A DNA stretch of 64,000 nt from NCBI GenBank assembly GCA_018902385.1, contig JABSSW010000003.1:992001-1056000 (forward strand), written 5' to 3'. Shown in pieces: positions 50,254-61,285 of the stretch. How positions within the stretch are numbered: the first letter of the stretch is position 1; each line of letters starts with the position of its first letter. A program made the position numbers and the translations under genes. Source of the stretch: Physcia stellaris (lineage: Eukaryota; Ascomycota; Lecanoromycetes; Caliciales; Physciaceae). The notes under the pieces are model-generated. The model saw nothing but the letters and a program-made list of their open reading frames with translations. It ran no database searches and was not told the origin of the DNA.

Positions 50254-53000
50254 TTGATCGCAATGTCGTTCAGATGTTTGATGAAATGTCACAACATGAT
50301 CGAAAAATTTCAAAATTATTTTTACGACACATTCAAAATATTTACAATTCAATGTCGAATTTTCAAATACAATTCAAAATCAAATTTCGTTCATTTCGTT
50401 GTCGTCGTTTTTCAGTTTTTGTTTTTCGAATCGATTTTTCAAATGAATTGACATAAATTTATTTTTTGTTTTGTGTTTTTCGAAATTTCATTCGATCGTT
50501 GACGTTCGTTTAAACATAACAAATCAAATTCAATGTTACAAAAAAAACGAAACAAAATCAAACGACATTTTTTGCGAATTTTCATTTTTAAAAATCTGTT
50601 GCGATGACGAATGAAATTGTTTTTTCAATGATTTTTGCAAAAATCATGATACATCGTCATTTTTTCAAGACATTTGCAAAAACAAAAATTTCAATTCAAA
50701 AAATTGTTTTTCGTTTTGCAACAAAAATGAATGTTTGCATGTGTAACAAAATGCATTTTGATCGAATTTTAAATGATTTTAGCGAATTTACAGAAATGAA
50801 TCGATGCGATGATAACAATTGATGCTGTGCAAACGTTTCAAATCAAAAAAATGATAATAATGATTGTTGTGATCAAAATTCGATTTCATTCGAATTTTTT
50901 CGTTTTTCGCTGTTCAACGTGTGAATGAACAAAATTCGATTTCAATAATCAATTTCGCATTTTTCTCGTTTTTTCTCGTTTTTATCAATTTTTTTATGTT
51001 TTTTTCAATTTCATCAAAATTTGTGCAAACTAAATTCATTTCAGCAAAAAATTTTACGAGCACAAACGTTATTTCAATATCAACGAAAATCAATATCTCG
51101 TTTGTTGAATCAGACGATTTGAATACAAATTTTAAAATAAATATAAAAATCGCAATGTTTGTCGTTGCGATATTTTTTGCGACATTTTTGTTTTTTTTTT
51201 TTTACAAAATCGCAAACACAAAAAAATTTTTCAACAATTTCGAATATAAACACAATTCGATTCGAAAACAAATACACAAAATCAATCGATGTTACACAAT
51301 ATGCAAAAAAAATATGACGAAAAATTAAACGCATGAAAAAATCACGAATTTGTAAACGCAAATCATGAAAAACATGAATTGAATAAATTGATTCGACATG
51401 AAATGAACGACAATGACATGTCGCAATTGAATGAAAAATTTGAAAAAAAATAACAAAATTGACATTCGTTGTGTAAAAAATGAATTCGAATTCGACAGAA
51501 ATTTTTGACAACATTGTTGTTGAATTTAATTGAAATTTTGATTTGATATTCATGATCACATTCGTGAACGTAATTTTTTTATTTTCGTGATATTTTAATA
51601 TTGAATCGACTTGAAATAAATATTTTTTGATTTGTTAAATGTTTAAACGAAATTTTCAAAATTAATATTAATGAATTTTTTACGTTTTGAATCGATTGCA
51701 AAAACGATTTCGAAACATGATTATTCGATTTCGAAACAAAATCGAAATCAAAATTTCATTCATATTATATCACGATGAACATTCAAATTTTGTTTGCAAA
51801 CGAAAAAATAATTTTTACGATTAATCAATTTGTTTGCGACATTCGAATTCGATCGCATAAAATACGCATCATCGATGCAAAATCGTTTACGCATTTTGTT
51901 ATTTTAATTATATTGTTGAAAAAAATTCGATTTCAAACAATCATTGAATTACGAAAATTGCAAACGATGAAATTTTAATTTGATTTTCGAACAAATATTG
52001 AAATTACGTGAAATGTCGCGACAATGAAATGAATGAATTTTTCGCAACATTATTAAAAAATTTCGAATTTTTTGACGAATTAATTTAAATCAATTATATT
52101 ATTGATTGTTAATGCGTATTGAAAAAATTACAATGCAAAACATCATCGTAAAAAATTTGAAAAAATTCATTTGATTTAAAAAAAGTCATTAACAATGTAA
52201 TTTTCGTTTTGTGAAATTATTGACAAAAAAATTGTTCGAATTCGAATATATATCAAATTTGATTTATTTTTTTTCATTAATACATGAACATATACAAGTT
52301 CGTCTCGTTGAAATTCACGTAATTAAAATATATTTTCGTTCATTTCGTTTTCATATCATCATAATACGTTTGTTGACGACATTTCGAAAAACAATTCAAC
52401 ATTTCATGTGTCGTATTTTTTTTCAACGTTAAACATTATTTCACATCATCATTATTTTTGTACAAACGAAAAAATTCATAATTTTTTTCGTACATTTTTT
52501 TGTTGCGAAAATATTGTTTTTTTACGTTTCAACGCAAAAGTAATCATGACGTTGATCGAATTGTCATTCGCAAAAAAAATAACAAAAATACATTCGTTGT
52601 GAAAAAATTTATGATATTTGACACGAAAAATATGAATGTGACATGTAAACAGCAATTTTTCATGTTTTTGATTTATTTCGACAAAAATAAATTTTCAAAA
52701 ACGTATTTTATTCATGAATATTGCATAATTTGATAACAAATCATGAAAAATTTTTTGAATATCACGAATGCACGTCAAAAAAAAACGTTTTTGAATGACA
52801 ATGTAATGTCGAAAAACACGATTAAATTGATTAAAAATTTGCGAATTCATCATTCGATATCAATCGAACATGTGATTGATTATTTGTACGTAACACGTGT
52901 TCGTTTCGATGAAAAATCGACACATCATTTGTCGCATTATGTTTTATACGTTTTCGTTTTTTTGTTTTTTTTTCGATTTTGTGTTTGCATTTACACATAA
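50254..53000 (+). pseudogene. Unidentified inner module, left arm
   Basis: A string of plus-strand frames (50274-50456, 50604-50822, 50921-51328, 51775-51978, 52211-52432, 52743-53000) points toward the centre. Each is mirrored on the minus strand of the right arm with few differences, so this is likely one decayed gene or element. I do not recognise a family. Conserved-looking pieces include FANEKIIFTINQFVCDIRIR and EHVIDYLYVTRVRFDEKSTH. Extreme composition makes Phe, Ile, Asn and Lys dominate, so the residues seen are partly mutation products. Confidence 0.45.
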
Positions 53001-53089
53001 ATTTTTTTGATTTGATATTTGACTTGAAAACGTTTTATTTTTTTGTTGTTTTCAATTACTAAAACATTGTTCGTGTTTGCGCATTTTCA

Positions 53090-53586
53090 TCGTGCGTCAA
53101 AATTCAAGATTGATTAATTTTTATACAAAATGAATTTCAATGATTTACAATCAGATTTTTCTAAAAAAGGCAATTTCTTTGCTGTATCAGATAAACATAT
53201 CGAAAACAAAAGCGATTTTGTCAGTTGCGATGCTGATGACAGCGTCTGTATTGAATGATGATATGAAAAGAAAAAAAAATCTTCGAAAACATTGCGAGAA
53301 ATGAAAATCGAATTAAATCGAAAAATAATTCAAACGACGAGAAAAGCAATTCAGTCAGTCTTGTTGAACTTTTCACTCAACGAGCATTTTACATTCAAAA
53401 CTTTTAGACGAACAAGAAGTCGCAATTTCAATATTTGAACGAAACGCGTGAGAAAAAATTCTACGAACATCGACGAATCTGAATTCGAAAAAAATGAAAT
53501 CGACGAGTTGAGTTCGAATCAAATAACAAGATTCAGAAATATCAAAAATTGACATTATTTTGAAAAAAAGTTTTCAATTTGCGCTG
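53090..53586. other. Single-copy central loop, unmutated
   Basis: This is the only part of the island without a mirror copy. Unlike the arms it contains many AG, CT and GG dinucleotides (for example AAAAAAGGCAATTTCTTTGC and GAAGTCGC) and looks like ordinary AT-rich DNA. It has a 42-codon plus frame (from an ATG at about 53130, MNFNDLQSDFSKKGNFFAVS...) and a 60-codon minus frame (53555-53373). Neither is recognisable. Confidence 0.75.
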
Positions 53587-53675
53587 TGAAAATGCGCAAA
53601 CACGAACAATGTTTCAATAATTGAAAACAACAAAAAAGTAAAACGTTTTCAAATCAAGTATCAAATCAAAAAAAT

Positions 53676-56426
53676 TTATGTGTAAATGCAAACACAAAAT
53701 CGAAAAAAAAACAAAAAAACGAAAACGTATAAAACATAATGCGACAAATGATGTGTCGATTTTTTATCGAAACGAACACGTGTTACGTACAAATAATCAA
53801 TCATATGTTCGATTGATATCGAATGATGAATTCGCAAATTTTTAATCAATTTAATCGTGTTTTTCGACATTATATTGTCATTCAAAAACGTTTTTTTTTG
53901 ACGTGCATTCGTGATGTTCAAAAAGTTTTTCATGATTTGTTATCAAATTATGCAATATTCATGAATAAAATACGTTTTTGAAAATTTATTTTTGTCGAAA
54001 TAAATCAAAAACATGAAAAATTGTTGTTTATATGTCACATTCATATTTTTCGTGTCAAATATCATAAATTTTTTCACAACGAATGTATTTTTGTTATTTT
54101 TTTTGCGAATGACAATTCGATCAACGTCATGATTATTTTTGCGTTAAAACGCAAAAAAACAATGTTTTCGCAACAAAAAAATGTACGAAAAAAATTATGA
54201 ATTTTTTCGTTTGTACAAAAGTAATGATAATGTGAAATAATGTTTAACGTTGAAAAAAAAATACGACACATGAAATGTTGAATTGTTTTTCGAAATGTCG
54301 TCAACAAACGTATTATGATGATATGAAAACGAAATAAACGAAAATATATTTTAATTACGTGAATTTCAAAAAAACGAATTTGTATATGTTCATGTATTAA
54401 TGAAAAAAAATAAATCAAATTTGATATATATTCGAATTCGAACAATTTTTTTTGTCAATAATTTCACAAAACGAAAATTACATTGTTAATGATTTTTTTT
54501 AAATCAAATGAATTTTTTTCAAATTTTTTCACGATGATGTTTTGCATTGTAATTTTTTCAATACGCATTAACAATCAATAATATAATTGATTTAAATTAA
54601 TTCGTCAAAAAATTCGAAACTTTTTAATAATGTTGCGAAAAATTCATTCATTTCATTGTCGCGATATTTCACGTAATTTCAACATTTGTTCGAAAATCAA
54701 ATTAAAATTTCATCGTTTGCAATTTTCGTAATTCAATAATTGTTTGAAATCGAATTTTTTTCAACAATATGATTAAAATAACAAAATGCGTAAACGATTT
54801 TGTATCGATGATGCGTATTTTATGCGATCGAATTCGAATGTCGCAAACAAATTGATTAATCGTAAAAATTACTTTTTCGTTTGCAAACAAAATTTGAATA
54901 TTCATCGTGATATGATATGAATGAAATTTTGATTTCGATTTTGTTTCGAAATCGAATAATCACGTTTCGAAATCGTTTTTGCAATCGATTCAAAACGTAA
55001 AAAATTCATTAATATTAATTTTGAAAATTTCGTTTAAACATTTAACAAATCAAAAAAATATTTATTTCAAATCGATTCAATATTAAAATATTACGAAAAT
55101 AAAAAAATTACGTTCACGAATGTGATCATGAATATCAAATCAAAATTTCAATTAAATTCAACAACAATGTTGTCAAAAATTTTTGTCGAATTCGAATTCA
55201 TTTTTTACACAACGAATGTCAATTTTATTATTTTTTTTCAAATTTTTCATTCAATTGCGACATGTTATTGTCGTTCATTTCATGTCGAATCAATTCATTC
55301 AATTCATGTTTTTCATGATTTGCGTTTGCAAATTCGTGATTTTTTTATGCGTTTAATTTTTCGTCATATTTTTTTTGCATATTGTGTAACATCGATTGAT
55401 TTTGTGTATTTGTTTTCGAATCGAGCTGTGTTTGTATTCGAAATTGTTGAAAAATTCTTTTGTGTTTGCGATTTTGTAAAAAAAAAAACAAAAATGTCGC
55501 AAAAAATATCGCAACGACAAACATTGCGATTTTTATGTTTATTTTAAAATTTGTATTCAAATCGCTTGATTCAACAAACGAAATATTGATTTTCGTTGAT
55601 ATTGAAATAGCGTTTGTGTTCGTAAAATTTTTTGTTGAAATGAATTTAATTTGCACAAATTTTGATGAAATTGAAAAAAACATAAAAAAATTGATAAAAA
55701 CGAGAGAAAACGAGAAAAATGCGAAATTGATTATTGAAATCGAATTTTGTTCATTCACACGCTGAACAGCGAAAAACGAAAAAAATTCGAATGAAATCGA
55801 ATTTTGATCACAACAGTCATTATCATCATTTTTTTGATTTGAAACGTTTGCACAACATCAATTGTTATTATCGTATCGATTCATTTTTGTAAATTCGTTA
55901 AAATCATTTAAAATTCGATCAAAGTGCATTTTGTTACACATGCAAACATTCATTTTTGTTGCAAAACGAAAAACAGTTTTTTGAATTGAAATTTTTGTTT
56001 TTGCAAATGTTTTGAAAAAATGACGATGTATCATGATTTTTGCAAAAATCATTGAAAAAACAATTTCATTCGTCATCGCAACAAATTTTTAAAAATGAAA
56101 ATTCGCAAAAGATATCGTTTGATTTTGTTTCGTTTTTTTTGTAACATTGAATTTGATTTGTTATGTTTAAACGAACGTCAACGATCGAATGAAATTTCGA
56201 AAAACACAAAACAAAAAATAAATTTATGTCAATTCATTTGAGAAATCGATTCGAAAAACAAAAATTGAAAAACGACGACGACGAAATGAACGAAATTTGA
56301 TTTTGAATTGCATTTGAAAATTCGACATTGAATTGTAAATATTTTGAATGTGTCGTAAAAATAATTTTGAAATTTTTCGATCATGTTGTGACATTTCATC
56401 AAACATCTGAACGACATTGCGATCAA
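53676..56426 (-). pseudogene. Unidentified inner module, right arm
   Basis: Mirror image of 50254-53000, with frames at 56406-56224, 56076-55858, 55758-55345, 54905-54702, 54445-54074 and 53933-53676. It shows the same decayed, unrecognised content, with small differences that can be used to reconstruct mutation order. Confidence 0.45.
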
Positions 56427-57315
56427 TTGTGCAAAATTTTATGAAATTGCGATTGAAAATGAATCAATGACAAATCAAAATTATATTATGTGTAAAAGTT
56501 TCAAATTTTTACATTTAATCAATTTCGTTATAAAATTAAAAATTGAAACACGTTAATTTCGATCGAATATTTAGCGACATCGATCAATATTCGTTTTTCA
56601 TTGAAATTTTCATCCGAATAACCAGACATTTTCAACTTCAATACACCCTCACGTCGCACGTTGTATATACAATACACGTAATCATGGGTGGTATACTACG
56701 AGGCTCACATCATTACGATACCCCTCATCGTTGCAGAGTTAAGGGTGTTTTTGATTATTTTTCGAAAAAACAAATACAGCTTTCTCGACTCGATAAACAC
56801 GAAATCTTCCGTATTATGGGCGCTTTCAGATCACGTGAATACGAAATATTGAAAGGTTCCGATCGTACAAGACGTAATGATCCAAATACTAGCGATTTAC
56901 GAAATATTGATACGAATTTTACAGATGTTCAAATAACTTAAATCGATAAATTATTCGAAAATAAATATTTTCGAAGTTTTTATTTTTCATAAACAGCAAA
57001 CTAATTCGAAATTTATTACAAAACACATTGCAAACGACGAAAATCTGTTTTGAAATACAATTGATATCGAAATTGATACAAAAATCAAAAATCAAATCAT
57101 ACAACGAATTTTTAATTTTGTCATGCAATGAAACAAGCGTTTATCATTTATTAAAAAAATCAAAAATTTCGATATCGCAATGAAACGCGTTGATTTCAAC
57201 AAAAAAACGTTACGATTACGATCGAATTCAAAAAATTGATATAAAATACTGTTTAGTGACGAGCATCACGAAGGTTTTGGCCCAACGCAACGTCAATTGG
57301 TTGCACGAAAACCTG

Positions 57316-57364
57316 GTAAGTTATTACATGATTGATATATCAATATCAAATTAATGTTATACAG
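57316..57364 (+). other. Spliceosomal intron in the Tc1-like transposase
   Basis: Donor GTAAGT, acceptor ATACAG, 49 nt. Splicing joins ...ARKPG to the following DRTRRIML in frame. The left arm has the mutated equivalent near 49318-49363. Confidence 0.6.
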
Positions 57365-57522
57365 ATCGAACTCGTCGTATCATGCTCAAAAACGTACAGC
57401 ATTACACGGAATCGAACGAAAAAAACAAAAAACGATTGCACGTTTGAGTTGTTGTGAATTACAATTTTCGTTTCAAATTGTATTTTTATTACGTGTTCAC
57501 GAATCAAAACGATAAAATGACA

Positions 57523-57530
57523 CAACAAAA
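57523..57530. repeat. MULE target-site duplication CAACAAAA (right arm; partner at 61286-61293)
   Basis: The identical 8-mer follows the far end of the composite, and the mirrored pair is present in the left arm. MULEs normally create 8-10 bp duplications. Confidence 0.65.
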
Positions 57531-57737
57531 AATTGTCACTATTCGTAAAATACATTTTATTATTTGTAAAATTCTTGACAGTGTCAACTTTCGAATCGTC
57601 TATTCGATTATCGATAATTTATCGATAATTTATCGATAAGTAAATTTCAAAATTCTCGTTGTGCAACATTCAAATAAACAAACACTCATGAAATATCGAT
57701 ATTTTCGCAACAATTAATCTTTTTATCATCACGTCAA

Positions 57738-59963
57738 ATGATTGTCATCGATGACGAAAACGTTTTTCTATTTTTCGATCATGAATACGAATTCAATGAT
57801 TTTTTGTTCGTCGTCGTTGTCATCGATTTCGAATTCATTGAACGTTTTATGTTTTCATCATTTTTGAGAAAAATGTACAATTTCGAACATGAAATACAAA
57901 AAATTTTCAACGATTTTTCGAAACAACATGACTATTTTATCATTAAAAAAAACATTGAACGTGATAAAAAAAATTTAAAAAACAAAATTTATTTTCGATG
58001 TATTCGAAAAGACGAAATCGAAAATATTAATACAAACAAACGAAAAATCGTTTCGAAACGAATCAAATGTTTTTTCAAAATTTATGACATATTTATCGAG
58101 AACAACAAATGAAAATTTGAAAAAATTATGAATGAAACGCACAATCACGAAAATTTGAATCAAAACAATCATACAAAATTACGTCAATATTTCATGACAA
58201 AAAAAATCAAAATTCACATAATCGAATTACATCGTAAAAACATTGCATCGAAAAAAATATTTTTTTCGATTCGTGAAAAGTACGATAATGAAAATTTCAA
58301 CAATTTCGAAATAAATTCGAAAAATATTTACAACGTTGTGATCAAAATACGTGAAATGAAATTCGAAAACATGATTTTCATACAAATTTTGAACGTACAA
58401 TTGCATAATGATTCGACGAAATGATTTGTACGAATCAATAAAAATTCAATGATTCAAAAAATTATTCATTTTTTTTGAATCAATCGAACGTTTATGAACA
58501 TTTTACGAATCAACGATGAAATTATGTTGTTGAATTGTATTTACAAAATCAATCGTTATAAAATGTTTTTTTGTATCGATACAAAAACGACGATTTTGAA
58601 CATTTTCTTTTACGCAAACATGATTTTGTTGAAAAAAAAAAAATTGAAAAATTATCAATGATTCATTCAGTGTTACAAAGATTTATACAAACATTTGAAT
58701 ATTTTTCTATTTGAAATATGATTGTCAAACGATGAATTTAATATTTTTTCAATTATCGTAAACGAAATATTATCGAATGTTAAACACATTTTGTGCGTTT
58801 GACACATCGAAAACAACATATTCAACAAATGCAAAAAATATTTTCGAATCAAAAAAATTTGAATTGAGTTTTTCGATGAAAAAATCAAAGAAAAATCTCG
58901 AAAATTGAATAACATACATTCGATTCTGTACGTTTCGATTGAACAAAAATTGAATTTACAATGACAATTATTTTAAAACAAATACAACGACAAAAATTCG
59001 ATCATTTGTGAGTATTTGAACAACGAAATCATGTCGAAAAAACGAAAATGATGTAAAATTTGAATCAATTTTTTGATGCATTTCGATAATACAATTATTT
59101 CGAAATTCGAAAAGCAAAATCATGATTTCAAAAATCAATTCGAAAACTTTACAAACGATTTTCGTAAAATAATACAGAATTTCGACGAATTGTGTGATCG
59201 TCAACGTGATAATTATCAAATATTTATCGATAAAATCAAACAACGAATTTTTCACAATTTCAAAAAGTTTTTGTATCGAAATTTGATCGTTTTCGTGATT
59301 TCGTTTGTTTTGAGAAAAATCGACGATCACTACAAACGACTGCTGAATGCACAGAATAAAAACATCACATTATTTCTTTGTACGAACGTATTCAAACGTA
59401 TTATGAAATTGTTTTGTGTTTATGTCATCGAAAAACGTTTGATCGATGCGACAAGCGATGAAGTTTTGAAATTGATCGACGTGCATTTTCATTGACGTTT
59501 CAAAAAGTTTGCACGACATTATCAGAAATTTGACGAATATGTCAATGTTGACGAAAACGAAAAAAACGAAACATTAATTCAAAATTCTTTATTATTGATA
59601 CAGAATTTTCGAATAGCGAAATCGAAAAAACGATTCAAAAATGCACTCAATCGTCAAAAAAGCAACAAAAAATCAACGAAAACATCGACAAATAATACAC
59701 AACGAAATTTTTCGATTTTCGAATATGCTGAAATCGTTGATTTTATCGACGACGAAATGCAAATATCGAACAATCAATTTTTTTTTATTCGATTTTTTTT
59801 TACGTTTATTCGATTTTTTTTTACGTTTATTCGATTTTTTATTTCATATTTCGAATTTTCGATAATTCGATTTTTTTCAACTTTTTATTTCGATTTTTTT
59901 TTTTTCGATGCGATTTCGTTTTCGTCGCAAACATTTCGTTCAAATCAAATGTACAATCAATGA
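57738..59963 (+). pseudogene. Mutator-like (MULE) transposase remnant, right arm
   Basis: Frames 57738-58112, 58128-58424, 59073-59495 and 59595-59963 line up with fungal MULE transposases. They show a FAR1/WRKY-GCM-like N-terminus (FSKQHDYFIIKKNIERDKKN, IYFRCIRKDE, RIKCFFKIY) and NETHNHE and LHRKNIASKKIFFSIRE, as usual ahead of the catalytic domain. The central DDE region is broken by stops. The C-terminal SWIM-type part follows, ending RLIDATSDEVLKLIDVHFH. The first inter-frame stop replaces the expected Trp. Confidence 0.83.
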
Positions 59964-60685
59964 TTCGTTTCACATCAAGTTCAAAACGATTTCATTTTTT
60001 CGATATCAACAAAATCGAAACGACGAAAAAATCAAATGAAAAGAAATCGCGACGAAATCACGAAACGTGCAAAAAAATGAAAAAAAAGCAAGCAAAAAGA
60101 CGAATAAAAAGCAACGAATAAAAAGAAAAAAAACGAAAATATGACGTTAAATTCAAAAGAAAAACATGATATGTTTCGAAAAAATCAAAAAACGAAATTT
60201 TTGAAACATGTTATGCTTGCGATGTGATCAGAAAACGTGTATTTAACATGCAAATGAATTTTTCACGAAAAGAATGAAAATTTGATGCGCGACACATCAA
60301 AAATTGATTTTTAATTTGAAACGTTTTTCACAGAATTTTTGTCAAAAATTTTACAAATAGTAAAATGTATTTTACGAATAGTGACAATTTAAATAAGAAA
60401 CAAACGTTTTAACAAAATTACGATAACGAAAACACACGTTACAATATTTTGTCACGTTTTAAATTATTTACGACAATAATTTGCAACGTTACAACATGTT
60501 GCAACGTCAATTAAAACGATACGTAATGTTAAAAAAATCGTTTTGAAACATGAATGTTTAAAATTTACGTTCAATGATATTTACGATAATGACACGAAAC
60601 TATTATCGTAATCAGAATACATATAATTTCGTTAAAATATGAGCAAAAATTTGCAAAAAAAATGTTTGAATATTTTTATATTATA

Positions 60686-61285
60686 GATTGTCATTATTCG
60701 TAAAATACATTTTATTATTTGTAGAATTCTTGACAGAAATTTGACGAAAAACGTTTCAAATTATGAATCAACTTTTGATGTGTTGCGCATCAAATTTTGA
60801 TTTTTTTTGTGAAAAATTTATTCGCATGCTAAATACACGTTTTTTGATCACATCGCAAACATAACATGTTTCAAAAATTTCGTTTTTTTGATTTTTTCGA
60901 AGCATATCATGTTTTTTTTTTGAATTTAACGTCATATTTTCGTTTTTTTTTTTTTTTTTTTATTCGTTGCTTTTTATTCGTTTTTTTGCTTGTTTTTTTT
61001 TTTATTTTTTTGCTCGTTTCGTGATTTCGTCACGATTTTTTTTTATTTAATTTTTTCGTCGTTTTGATTCGATGATTGAAAAACTAAAAATTGCGAAAAT
61101 ATGAATATCTCATGAATGTTTGATTGATTATTTGAATGTTGCAATGCGAAAATTCTGAATTTTATTTATCGATAAATTATCGATAAATTATCGATAAATT
61201 ATCGATTATCGAATGAGCGATTCGAAAGTTGACATTGTCAAAAATTTTACAAATAGTAAAATGTATTTTACGAATAGTGACAATT
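60686..61285 (-). mobile_element. Non-autonomous MULE derivative (right arm)
   Basis: About 600 bp. Bases 60686-61075 are the reverse complement of the MULE 3' end (59995-60389), and 61075-61285 are the reverse complement of its 5' end, so the transposase has been deleted. With the adjacent MULE it forms a nested ~0.4-kb inverted repeat around a 296-bp spacer. Confidence 0.7.

Larger units (their letters stand above)
44903..53089 (+). repeat. Left arm of the giant inverted repeat
   Basis: Reverse complement of 53587-61787. Open frames are reproduced in mirror image, for example 48555-48259 minus equals 58128-58424 plus (98 aa, one difference), and 47611-47189 equals 59073-59495. Arms differ by scattered transitions and small indels (8187 versus 8201 bp). 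Confidence 0.93.
57531..61285 (+). mobile_element. Composite MULE insertion, right arm
   Basis: It consists of a full-length MULE (57531-60389), a spacer (60390-60685) and a ~600-bp MULE derivative in opposite orientation (60686-61285), which joins the MULE 5' ~200 bp directly to its 3' ~390 bp. Termini read AATTGTCACTATTCGTAAAA and its complement. The single 8-bp duplication brackets the whole set, as if it inserted as one unit. Confidence 0.75.

Noticed and set aside
51110-51559. 149-codon minus-strand frame (mirrored at 55122-55547)
   Set aside because: It lies antisense to the inner-module frames. Long frames on both strands are expected where C and G are depleted in fixed contexts.
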